Source: Streptomyces sp. NBC_01591
Lineage (GTDB): Bacteria; Actinomycetota; Actinomycetes; Streptomycetales; Streptomycetaceae
DNA: 64,000 nt
Direction: 5' to 3'
NCBI RefSeq assembly: GCF_035918155.1
Contig: NZ_CP109327.1
Location: 4,588,001 to 4,652,000 of the forward strand
Shown: positions 1-6,973 of the stretch, in pieces
Position numbering within the stretch: position 1 is the first letter of the stretch
How the letters are laid out: each line of letters starts with the position of its first letter
Notes under the pieces: generated by a model
Told to the model about the DNA's origin: nothing
Seen by the model: only the letters and a program-made list of their open reading frames with translations
Databases searched by the model: none
Position numbers and translations under genes: made by a program

Positions 1-1057
1 CGAGCACATCCAGCACCCGCTGTCCGGCGGCGCCGGGCGCCTCGTCGGCGCCGGATCCCCGCCCGTCGTACGCCTCCGCGACCACCACCGCGTACGGCCG
101 GTCCGCCGTGACCCCGGCCTCGTGCGCGGCCCGGACGTCGCCCTTCAGGAGCGCGTGCACCGCCCCTTCCCGCGCCCGGGCCGCCGCCCGGCCCCAGGTC
201 TGATGGTGGGACAGATGGGGTACGGCGGCCCGCGCCGCCGTCCGGAGCGCGGCCGCCGCGTCCTCGGCGAGCGGCCGCCCGTCGGCGGCGGCCCAGATGG
301 ACCCGAGCACCTCGGTCCCGTGGCGCACCGCGATGGCCAGCCGCTCGGCGTACCGGGCGTCGGCGGGCAGCCGCACCACGCCGTCGGTGCTCCACAGCGC
401 CTGGAAGAAGCCGCTCTCGCGGAGCTCGACGACCCGCCAGCGGGGGACCTCCTGACCCAGGATCGTCAGCCGGCGCATCGGATCGGGTTCGTGGTCCATC
501 CGCGAATAGGCCAGCACCCGCGACTGCGGGTCCTCGATCGTGATGGCTCCGCCGACCAGGTCCGCCACCGTATTGGCCAGCCCGGACAGATCGCCGAGCC
601 GCAGCCCCGCCACCCCGGCCGTCCCGCCCGCCCCGGCCGGGGCGCTGTGCGCCAGCGCGGTCCGCAACTGCCCGAGCACCTCCGTCCACCCCTGCCCCGG
701 CCGCCGGGTCAGCAGCGCCGTACGCCCCTGGCCTGCCGCCTCCACCAGCGCGGCCCGCGGTCCCCGGCCGCCCCGCCGCATCACCACGGCGGCGGCCCCG
801 GCCCGGTCGGCGCCGCGCAGCACGTCGACCGCCTCGGGCGAGGCGACCTCCACACCGACCGCGAGCAGGATCAGCCCGGACGCCGCCCACGTGCCGTCGT
901 CCCGCTCCTCGCCGGCGTCGTGCAGCACCACATCGGCCACCGGCACATTCGTACCGCGCGGCGCCACGACGACATCGAGCATCCCGGGGGCGATCAGCCC
1001 GAGGATCTGCTCCAGCGAGGGGCCGGTGTCGCGCCGGTCCGGTTCGTGCGTCGGCAT
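1..1057 (-). CDS. PucR-family transcriptional regulator, C terminus outside window
   Basis: I translated this reading frame directly from the reverse strand. It opens with ATG at 1057 (MPTHEPDRRDTGPSLEQILG) and stays open to the left edge, about 352 codons. The N-terminal part reads like the PucR sensory domain (LIAPGMLDVVVAPRGTNVPV). The middle contains the AITIEDPQSRVLAYS segment typical of the GGDEF-like/CdaR-type middle domain of this family. The C-terminal PucR helix-turn-helix lies beyond the window. Family members regulate purine, proline or other catabolic operons, but the ligand here cannot be told. The gene follows the P450-locus scar on the same strand. The family call is fairly secure; the role is not. 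Confidence 0.85.
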   Translation of the reverse strand, partial: MPTHEPDRRDTGPSLEQILGLIAPGMLDVVVAPRGTNVPVADVVLHDAGEERDDGTWAASGLILLAVGVEVASPEAVDVLRGADRAGAAAVVMRRGGRGPRAALVEAAGQGRTALLTRRPGQGWTEVLGQLRTALAHSAPAGAGGTAGVAGLRLGDLSGLANTVADLVGGAITIEDPQSRVLAYSRMDHEPDPMRRLTILGQEVPRWRVVELRESGFFQALWSTDGVVRLPADARYAERLAIAVRHGTEVLGSIWAAADGRPLAEDAAAALRTAARAAVPHLSHHQTWGRAAARAREGAVHALLKGDVRAAHEAGVTADRPYAVVVAEAYDGRGSGADEAPGAAGQRVLDVL

Positions 1058-1085
1058 CCGCCCATCATGTTCCAAACAACCGGCC

Positions 1086-1656
1086 CTAGATACGGAGACC
1101 GTCGAACGCGACGTTCAGATGACGGGGCCCGCGCAGCACGGCGTTCTGCCGGTACGGCGGCGGGTCCTCCACCAGCCGCGGGGCGTCGAGCCGGTGGGCG
1201 AGTGCGGTCAGCGCGAGTTGGGCGGGCCGCGTCCTCGCGGGTGCGCAGTACGAAGACCCCGTCCAGCTCGGCCTCCGCCTGGTGCGGCCACGGCCGGGCA
1301 CGTACCCCGGTGGTGATCAGCAGCCGGTCGTACTCCACCTCGTCGCCGTCGGCCAGCCGCACCCGCCTGGCCGCCATGTCCAGCCCGGTGGCGGCGACCC
1401 CGAGCCGCCAGTGCGCGTCGAGCCCGTGCCGCCGGGGCAGCTCGGTGCGATCGGCGGACGCGTGGCCCAGCAGCACCTGCTTGGAGAGCGGCGGACGGTC
1501 GTACGGCTCATGGGGCTCGTCACCGATCAGCGTGAGCGAACCGGTGAAGCCTTCCTGCCGCAGGGTCTCTGCGGCCCGGAGGCCGGCCGGCGAGGCGCCT
1601 ACGACCACGATCCGCCCCTCGCGCCTCAGCCGCTCCAGAGCACCGTCACCGGACAC
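1086..1656 (-). pseudogene. Scar: ferredoxin reductase N terminus fused to P450 C terminus
   Basis: From the GTG at 1656 the product begins as a normal FAD-dependent ferredoxin reductase. It has the dinucleotide-binding IVVVGASPAGLRAAETL, then EPYDRPPLSKQVLLG, and continues to about residue 140 (FVLRTREDA). There the frame is lost. In another frame the sequence continues as the last 45 or so residues of a cytochrome P450 (ALTALAHRLDAPRLV, then NAVLRGPRHLNVAFDGLRI) ending at 1086. A deletion with junction near 1235-1245 therefore joined the front of a reductase gene to the tail of a P450 gene. No active site of either enzyme is complete, so I regard it as non-functional. Confidence 0.8.
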
Positions 1657-1800
1657 CGGACAACCCCTCTCCGACCGCGACCGGTGCGTCGTCCGGGTCC
1701 TCCACCAGGATGGCCTGTACCGGACACGCGGTGGCGGCGCGCAGCACCCGCCTCAGCGTGCGAGGGCCGTTCCGGATCTGCGAGCACAGGCGGCCCGATG
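1646..1800 (-). pseudogene. Ferredoxin C-terminal remnant
   Basis: Reverse-strand translation from about 1800 gives a ferredoxin-like tail, including RAATACPVQAILVEDPDD, with the last cluster-ligand CP motif. It ends at a TGA at 1646 that overlaps the reductase start by 11 bases. The N-terminal cysteines are missing: upstream lies the stop codon of the neighbouring membrane protein. This is the third piece of a P450 redox locus (ferredoxin, reductase, P450) and shows the decay was not confined to one gene. Confidence 0.7.
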
Positions 1801-1811
1801 GAGTTATGGAG

Positions 1812-2471
1812 TCACCGGCTGTCCGAGGGGTTCGCCGTGGTGCGTACGAGGATGTGGATGCCGACGACCAGGGCCCACAGCGGGAACGCCAGCTCGGACC
1901 AGGCGACGCTGCCCGTTACGAAGAGCAGCGTCAGGCCGACGAGGGCGCCCAGAACCGTCAGCGGGCGCGGCAGGACGCCGAGCCGGTGCCCGATGGCGGA
2001 GGTCGAGAAGATGAAGACGGCGGCCATGCGCATCGAGTAGGTGGTCAGCAGGCCGTACGTGAAGTGCCCGCCGAACAGCCACAGTTGACCGCCGGGGTCG
2101 GCCCCGGGCGTGTCGGCCGTCGCCAGCAGGCTCCCGGCCGCCGCCGCGGCCCCGAAGAGGGTCGCCACGAAGACCAGTCCGCTGCCCAGGAAGACGGTCG
2201 CGAGGAACTTGTCCTCGGCGTCCCCGATGTGTGCGCGTACAGCGCCCATGAACCACAGGAAGGAGATGCCCGCGAACGGGACGAGTTCGAGCGCGGTGCG
2301 CACCTCGCGCCGGCGCGAGGCATCGGTGAGCCACTCACCGGTGCCCTTGCCCGGCTCGGACGGGATCGCCAGTCGGATCATGACGATGGCGGCGGCGAGC
2401 AGCAGCGCGAAGATGACCCCGGCTGTTCCCGCGGCCCGCGGTGTGCGCAGAGCCCGGCCTCGAGTCTCCAT
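1812..2471 (-). CDS. Integral membrane protein of unknown function, about 219 aa
   Basis: The start is taken as ATG 2471 (METRGRALRTPR) because a GGAGGAG ribosome site lies about 12 bases upstream; a longer open frame to 2561 lacks one. There are about six hydrophobic segments, beginning with AGVIFALLLAAAIVMIRLAI and ending with ALVVGIHILVRT, and short Arg-rich loops. I do not recognise a family with certainty. It sits between the ferredoxin remnant and the decayed TetR gene, all on the minus strand, and may be a survivor of a former TetR/membrane-protein pair. Confidence 0.7.
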   Translation of the reverse strand: METRGRALRTPRAAGTAGVIFALLLAAAIVMIRLAIPSEPGKGTGEWLTDASRRREVRTALELVPFAGISFLWFMGAVRAHIGDAEDKFLATVFLGSGLVFVATLFGAAAAAGSLLATADTPGADPGGQLWLFGGHFTYGLLTTYSMRMAAVFIFSTSAIGHRLGVLPRPLTVLGALVGLTLLFVTGSVAWSELAFPLWALVVGIHILVRTTANPSDSR

Positions 2472-2600
2472 GGGCGGTCGCTCGCCTCCTCCGCTCCGGG
2501 GCCCTCTACGGCCCGCCACCCCCCCGGGACCAGCAAGCACCCAAGCGGGCCCCGGTGCCACCCGGACCGGGCGGGAGGGTGAGCCGCGGCCCCCGCCGGC

Positions 2601-3055
2601 TCAGCGCGCAAGGTCGGCCAGACCGTGCAGCCCCTGGAGCACTTCGGCGGCGGAGGGGGCGGTGGCCGGGTCACTGAGGCACTGGATCACCACGCCCGAC
2701 AGCAACGCCACATGGACGGTGCCGAGGGTCCGGACGGAAGCCTCCGGCACCTCGTCCTCGGGGACGCTCTCCAGGATCGCCGCCATTCCGCGGCGGCCCT
2801 GCGCGGTGCCCTCGGCGAGTGCGGCGCGCAGCTCCGGCTGGCGCTGGGCCTGCATGAACAGCTCCATCGAGGCCGGCCAGAGATCGGGGTGGGCGGTGAA
2901 GTCCGCGATCAGGCTCTCCCACATCTGCTCGAAGTACCGCTTCGAGGACCCGTCGGCGTCGGGGACGAGCGCCCGGCCCATGGAGCCCCCCATTCGTCGA
3001 GGATCTCGAACAGGGCCTGCCGGGTTCCGCGACCGGATGATCAGCACCTGGGTGG
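2601..3055 (-). pseudogene. Decayed TetR-family regulator
   Basis: The frame ending at 2601 encodes a TetR-type ligand-binding domain (KRYFEQMWESLIADF ... ELFMQAQRQPELRAALAEG ... HVALLSGVVIQCLSDPA). The end of its helix-turn-helix domain (TRQALFEILDEWG) is in another frame just upstream. The frames join if one G is added to the run of G at about 2986-2991, so a homopolymer slip is likely. The rest of the DNA-binding domain is absent and 3056-3286 holds no convincing coding frame. It is not expected to bind DNA. Confidence 0.7.
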
Positions 3056-3286
3056 GCTTCGCCGAATCGGGCCGGACGGACTGGCCCCGCTTCCGCGGGG
3101 CGGACGGATGTGTGCAGACGCTGGCCCCGGACACCTGGGAGCGCGCGGACTTCGCACGGGACCACCACCACCGGTTCTGGAAGAACCACAGCTGACCGCG
3201 AGCGAACCGGACGACGTACCGGGCGACGTACCGGGGCCCCACCGTTCCCCCGGCGGGGCCCTGGTGCCATTGCCGCGACGCTCGGG

Positions 3287-4546
3287 TCAGCCGGCCCAGC
3301 GTCCGGAGAGGAAGGTGATGGCGAAGACGGTCATCAGCGGTGCCGCGATGGCGAGGTAGGCGGTCTTGACGCGGGGACTTCGCAGGCTCCAGGCGGCGAG
3401 ACCGGTCCACAGCGGCCACCACAGGAGCGTCGCACGGGGCATGGAGGTGTACCAGTAGGAGGTGCCCAGGGCCCACAGGCTGAGGCCGATGTACGCGGCC
3501 TCGGCCCAGCGCCGCCGCCGGATCAGCAGGCCGCACAGGACGATGCCGACCAGCATGGTGAGGAGTTCGGCCTGGTTCATCAGGGCGTGGCCGGTGGCCT
3601 GGGAGTGTCCGAAGGCGGCGTGCCAGGTGTTCTTCCAGGCTTCCCAGGGAGCGTGGAAGTCGCGGTACCAGCCGCGTTCCTCGGCGTGCTTCCAGGCCAT
3701 CCAGTCGCCGGTGTGCGCGTGCAGGTACCAGCTGTAGAGGAACGGCGGCAGGGCGGGCAGCGCCAGCCAGGGCAGACGGCGCCAGTGGGCGGCGGTACGT
3801 GCGGTACGTGCGGTGACCAGGAAGTGGACCGCGAGGGCCGCGGCGAGGAAGAGGCCGCTGACCCGGACGGTGGTGGCCAGGCAGGTCAGGACGGCCGCGA
3901 GCGGCCAGTTGAGGCGCTGGGCGGCCAGCCAGGCGGGCAGGGCCAGGGCGAGGAAGAGCGCTTCGGTGTAGCCGGCGGCCAGGAAGACCGCACATGGCGA
4001 GAGCAGGAAGAACAGGGCCGCGCGCGGCCCGGCGCCGGCCTGCGGCAGGTGCAGCCGGGCGATACGGGCCAGGGCCAGCACGGCGACGCCGCCGGCGACG
4101 AGGGATATCAGCGCACCGGCCGCCGCCCAGCTCGGGACGACGGTGTGCACGGCCCGCAGCAGGAACGGGAAGCCGGGGAAGAAGGCCTCCCTGTTGTCCC
4201 AGTCGGACGTCCAGGGACCGGCCTGACCTGGGAAGTAACCCTGCTGGGCTATGTGCAGGTAGTGCCACCAGTCCCACCGCTGCCACGAGGAGAGGGCCGA
4301 GGCGGCGTGCCGGGTTCCCTGTTCGTCGGGAAACAGCCAACTGGTGCAGTAGGCGATGGTCCAGATGCCCGCCCGGGTCAGCAGGTAGAGCCAGAGCACC
4401 TCGCGGTCGGCGGGATCGATCCGGCGCAGCAGCCGGGCGAAGGGCTTCCTGCCCGGTGCCGGGGCGTCGCGGGGCGGCCCGGGAGTGGTCCTGGGGGCCC
4501 GGCCGCGCGGATACTCGCGCGGCCGGTGGGGGGTCGAGAGGCTCAC
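3287..4546 (-). CDS. PIG-V-like membrane mannosyltransferase
   Basis: The 419-residue product has a basic, Pro-rich cytoplasmic N terminus (about 55 residues) followed by roughly ten membrane segments. The family signature is visible: WQRWDWWHYLHIAQQGY near residue 90, then NREAFFPGFPFLLR, then AAGYTEALFLALALPAWLA. These resemble the lumenal acidic loop and the TE motif of PIG-V/GT76-type polyprenol-phosphate-dependent mannosyltransferases. The substrate in actinobacteria is not defined; cell-envelope glycan or protein O-mannosylation is plausible. GTG 4546 is preceded by a GGAGA site. It stands alone on the minus strand, upstream of the decayed TetR gene. Confidence 0.8.
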   Translation of the reverse strand: MSLSTPHRPREYPRGRAPRTTPGPPRDAPAPGRKPFARLLRRIDPADREVLWLYLLTRAGIWTIAYCTSWLFPDEQGTRHAASALSSWQRWDWWHYLHIAQQGYFPGQAGPWTSDWDNREAFFPGFPFLLRAVHTVVPSWAAAGALISLVAGGVAVLALARIARLHLPQAGAGPRAALFFLLSPCAVFLAAGYTEALFLALALPAWLAAQRLNWPLAAVLTCLATTVRVSGLFLAAALAVHFLVTARTARTAAHWRRLPWLALPALPPFLYSWYLHAHTGDWMAWKHAEERGWYRDFHAPWEAWKNTWHAAFGHSQATGHALMNQAELLTMLVGIVLCGLLIRRRRWAEAAYIGLSLWALGTSYWYTSMPRATLLWWPLWTGLAAWSLRSPRVKTAYLAIAAPLMTVFAITFLSGRWAG

Positions 4547-4633
4547 AACACAATCTCCAGGGTCGGTTCAGCGCACACCGAATGGCCCAGGCAGGCGTCA
4601 CCGGGCGGCACGCGAGGTCGGTCGGGCGGGAGG

Positions 4634-5083
4634 TCAGGGCGGCGGGAGGGTGACGCTCCCGCTGGGCGTGGCCGGTGAGGTCGACGGGCTCTCGGTGGGG
4701 GTGGACGACGAGCTCTGGCCGGAGGAAGGGGTGTGTGACGGCGGCAGACTGATCCGCGGCGAGGAGGGCGAGGAGGGCGAGGAGCTCGTGGGGTTCGGAG
4801 AGTTCGGAGAGCTCGGCGAGGGAGAGAGCCGGGGCGAGGGAACGGGCGACGGAGTGGTGGCAGGGACGGTGGTGCCCGTGCTGTCCGGCACCAGCGAGGC
4901 CACGGCCGCGCCCGTGCCCGAGAAGACCAGACAGGCCCCGACAGCCAGAGCGACGATCCGGCGCCTGCGTGCCCGCTCCCCGCGCTCGGTGATGAACGAG
5001 GGCGGAGCGGAACGCGCGCGCGACTGCCCGACGGCGGCGGCTTCCTTGAACACGGACCTCAGCGGGTCGTGGGATTCAGACAC
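4634..5083 (-). CDS. Ser/Pro/Thr-rich single-pass membrane protein, sigma-factor partner
   Basis: The 149-residue product has a basic cytoplasmic head (residues 1-42), one membrane segment (IVALAVGACLVFSGTGAAVA), and an extracytoplasmic tail that is almost entirely Ser, Pro and Thr. Its ATG at 5083 overlaps the end of the sigma-factor gene by 8 bases, so translation is coupled. The position suggests an anti-sigma-like or signal-transmitting role, but no zinc-binding anti-sigma motif (HxxxCxxC) is present. The tail is likely disordered, possibly wall-spanning or glycosylated. The function is an inference from context. Confidence 0.75.
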   Translation of the reverse strand: MSESHDPLRSVFKEAAAVGQSRARSAPPSFITERGERARRRRIVALAVGACLVFSGTGAAVASLVPDSTGTTVPATTPSPVPSPRLSPSPSSPNSPNPTSSSPSSPSSPRISLPPSHTPSSGQSSSSTPTESPSTSPATPSGSVTLPPP

Positions 5084-5573
5084 AGGGCCCCTCCTCGGTA
5101 CGCGGATCCTGCAGACGATGAGAGAGCGCGGCCCGGCCCCGGGCCAGATGCGTCTTGACGGTGCTGGCCGCCAGACCGGTCTCCGCGGCGATCTGTCCGA
5201 CGGTCAGATCGCAGACGTAGTGCAGCGCCAGCGTGCGGCGCTGCTTGGACGGCAGCTCCCGCAACGCCTCCACCAGGGCCACCGTCTCCGGCCCGGGCGC
5301 CTCCGTATGGGGAGGCGCCCCGCTGCGCTGCCAGGCATCCGCCGCCCGCCGCCGCCCCCGCCACCGGCTCACCGCCAGCCGCCAGGCGACCGTACGGACC
5401 CACGCCTCGGGCTGCCCGTCACGGTCGAGCTGACGCCGCCGGCTCCAGCCCTTGATGAAAGCTTCCTGCACCACGTCCTGCGCTTCGTGCTGGTCGCCGA
5501 GCATCACAAACAACTGCCCTGTCAGCCGGGCAGCCGTCTGCGCGTAGAACTCTTCGAACTCGTCGACGGTCAA
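5076..5573 (-). CDS. ECF sigma factor, SigE-like group
   Basis: This is an RNA polymerase sigma-70 family protein of about 165 residues. Region 2 is seen as LTGQLFVMLGDQHEAQDVVQ with EAFIKGW following. Region 4 is seen as LRELPSKQRRTLALHYVCDL and the recognition helix ASTVKTHLARGRAAL. I prefer the TTG start at 5573 (LTVDEFEEFYAQTAARL). An AGGAG site lies correctly spaced before it, and the 22-residue extension of the longer open frame is Arg-rich and unlike the family. It is followed with overlap by the Ser-rich membrane protein, which may control it. Confidence 0.85.
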   Translation of the reverse strand: MTVDEFEEFYAQTAARLTGQLFVMLGDQHEAQDVVQEAFIKGWSRRRQLDRDGQPEAWVRTVAWRLAVSRWRGRRRAADAWQRSGAPPHTEAPGPETVALVEALRELPSKQRRTLALHYVCDLTVGQIAAETGLAASTVKTHLARGRAALSHRLQDPRTEEGPCV

Positions 5574-5576
5574 CAA

Positions 5577-6005
5577 ACAACTCCTGGATCTCCTCGGTCT
5601 CACCGGGCATACGCCCGGCACCCCTCGTCCGGACGACACCGAACCCGAAGAAATCGGGTGACGGTGATCACACGGCCCCGGACCGGGGTGCGCCGGGATC
5701 CCTGATCACCGGCATCCGGACATTTAACAGAAAGGTGCGATGAAACCCTTGACCAGTAGGAAATTGGGAGGAGAATCGTCAATACACCAGAAAACCAGAG
5801 CGAGCCGCACCGTCGACGGAGACGTCCGCCGACCCGAGTGACCCTCTCGTTGGCTCTGGCCAGGCCCCCGGCAGCTCCTCCGGATCCGGAGCTTTCAGCG
5901 ACGGTTGGAAGTCCCGGCACCGATAAGGACTACCGGGGACTGCATGTGTGCACCTCCGCGAACGCGCCGGGCGTGCCTATTGCACTCGGCGCGCCCCTGT
6001 TGCTC
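5577..6005. other. Intergenic region upstream of the sigma factor, no gene seen
   Basis: About 430 bases without a convincing coding frame. The part near 5715-5790 is noticeably richer in A and T than its surroundings, which fits promoter DNA for the leftward sigma-factor operon. An open frame of about 106 codons on the minus strand (5600-5920) has no family resemblance and no ribosome site. Confidence 0.5.
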
Positions 6006-6065
6006 AGGGCAGACGAAGGACACCCGCGTGCACACACCGCGGGTGTCCTTCTGTCTGCGCCCTGC
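6006..6065 (-). terminator. Long hairpin terminator of the cyclase-like operon
   Basis: An inverted repeat of about 24 bases per arm with few interruptions (core arm GAAGGACACCCGCG, loop near 6030-6038). It begins five bases after the stop codon at 6071 of the last operon gene. There is no T-run, as is common for Streptomyces terminators. It isolates the operon from the sigma-factor region. Confidence 0.75.
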
Positions 6066-6070
6066 CGCAC

Positions 6071-6973
6071 TTACCGCGGCCCCGTGCCCCCTTCGCCCGA
6101 CGACGGGTCGGCGTCGCCGATCCGGCGCAGCACCTCGTCGCCCTGTGGGACCCCCACGTCGCTGAGCACCCGCGCCATGTTGGCGCCGACGAAGCCCCGG
6201 TCCTCCGGTGTCAGCGACTGGAGCGCCGCCGCGAGGGTGTGTTCCCAGTCGTTCCGGTCGGAGAGCAGACCGCGATGGGTCACCGTCCAGTCGAGTACGT
6301 CCTTCGCCTCTTCCGGCCGGTGCAGCAGCCAGAGGGCCGCGAGCCCGACCGGACCGCCCGCGACGACCTCCCGGTAGAAGCGGTACGCCTCACGGTGGGC
6401 CTCGCCGAAGCCCGACGGAAGAGTCGGCCCCGCGCCGACGCCGGAAGCGGGCAGGAGCGCGGCCGGCGGGTCCAGGAACCAGTACGTGAGACCGGAGCCC
6501 TCGATCACCCGCAGCCGGCCGGGAGGCTCCACCTCGGTCGTACCGAAGTGGGGCGGCGGCGTCCGCAACGGGTCGGGGGTGCCGGGCAGTGTGGCGTTCT
6601 CGCTGATGTGGCCGACGACCAGCTGCCGGGCCCGCTCCTCGGTGAGTTGGTCTCTCGCCGCGACGACCGGGTTGCTGATCTTCCAGACGACTCCGTAACG
6701 GGCCGGGGGTTTCGGCGGCCGGCGCGGGATGTCGACCGAGATCCGCCGCTCCGCGAGCGAGACCCACACGATGTCGAAGAAGCCGCCCTCGCGCACCCCG
6801 CGCCGGGTGGGCTGCGGGTAGCCCCAGTAGTCGCCCTCCCCGGGCGGCACCATCGCGTCCTGCCCGTCGTGCGCGAGGAACACCAGGGCCCGGCCCTCCG
6901 GGGCACCGAACCGAAGACGGAACAACTGCCAGGCCGCCGAGGAGTCCAGCGGCGAGATGAGCGGGCCGGTCAT
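6071..6973 (-). CDS. Third gene of cyclase-like operon, unknown family, 300 aa
   Basis: Its ATG at 6973 overlaps the stop of the preceding 689-codon gene by four bases, so it is almost surely co-translated. I recognise no domain. The first half is beta-rich (ALVFLAHDGQDAMVPPGEGD, FFDIVWVSLAERRISVDIP, YGVVWKISNPVVAA). The centre has RLRVIEGSGLTYWFLDPPAA. The last 110 residues are helical (AHREAYRFYREVVAGGPVGL, DWEHTLAAALQSLTPEDRGF). There is no signal peptide and no membrane segment. In such operons the last gene may be an effector or an adaptor. The hairpin at 6006-6065 terminates the unit. Confidence 0.8.
   Translation of the reverse strand: MTGPLISPLDSSAAWQLFRLRFGAPEGRALVFLAHDGQDAMVPPGEGDYWGYPQPTRRGVREGGFFDIVWVSLAERRISVDIPRRPPKPPARYGVVWKISNPVVAARDQLTEERARQLVVGHISENATLPGTPDPLRTPPPHFGTTEVEPPGRLRVIEGSGLTYWFLDPPAALLPASGVGAGPTLPSGFGEAHREAYRFYREVVAGGPVGLAALWLLHRPEEAKDVLDWTVTHRGLLSDRNDWEHTLAAALQSLTPEDRGFVGANMARVLSDVGVPQGDEVLRRIGDADPSSGEGGTGPR

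Noticed and set aside
122..2014. A 630-codon plus-strand frame
   Set aside because: It overlaps the PucR gene, the P450 scar and the membrane protein on the other strand, all of which have recognisable protein sequence; the plus-strand product is Arg/Pro noise.
5600..5920. A 106-codon minus-strand frame upstream of the sigma factor
   Set aside because: No family resemblance, no ribosome site, and AT-rich promoter-like DNA inside it.
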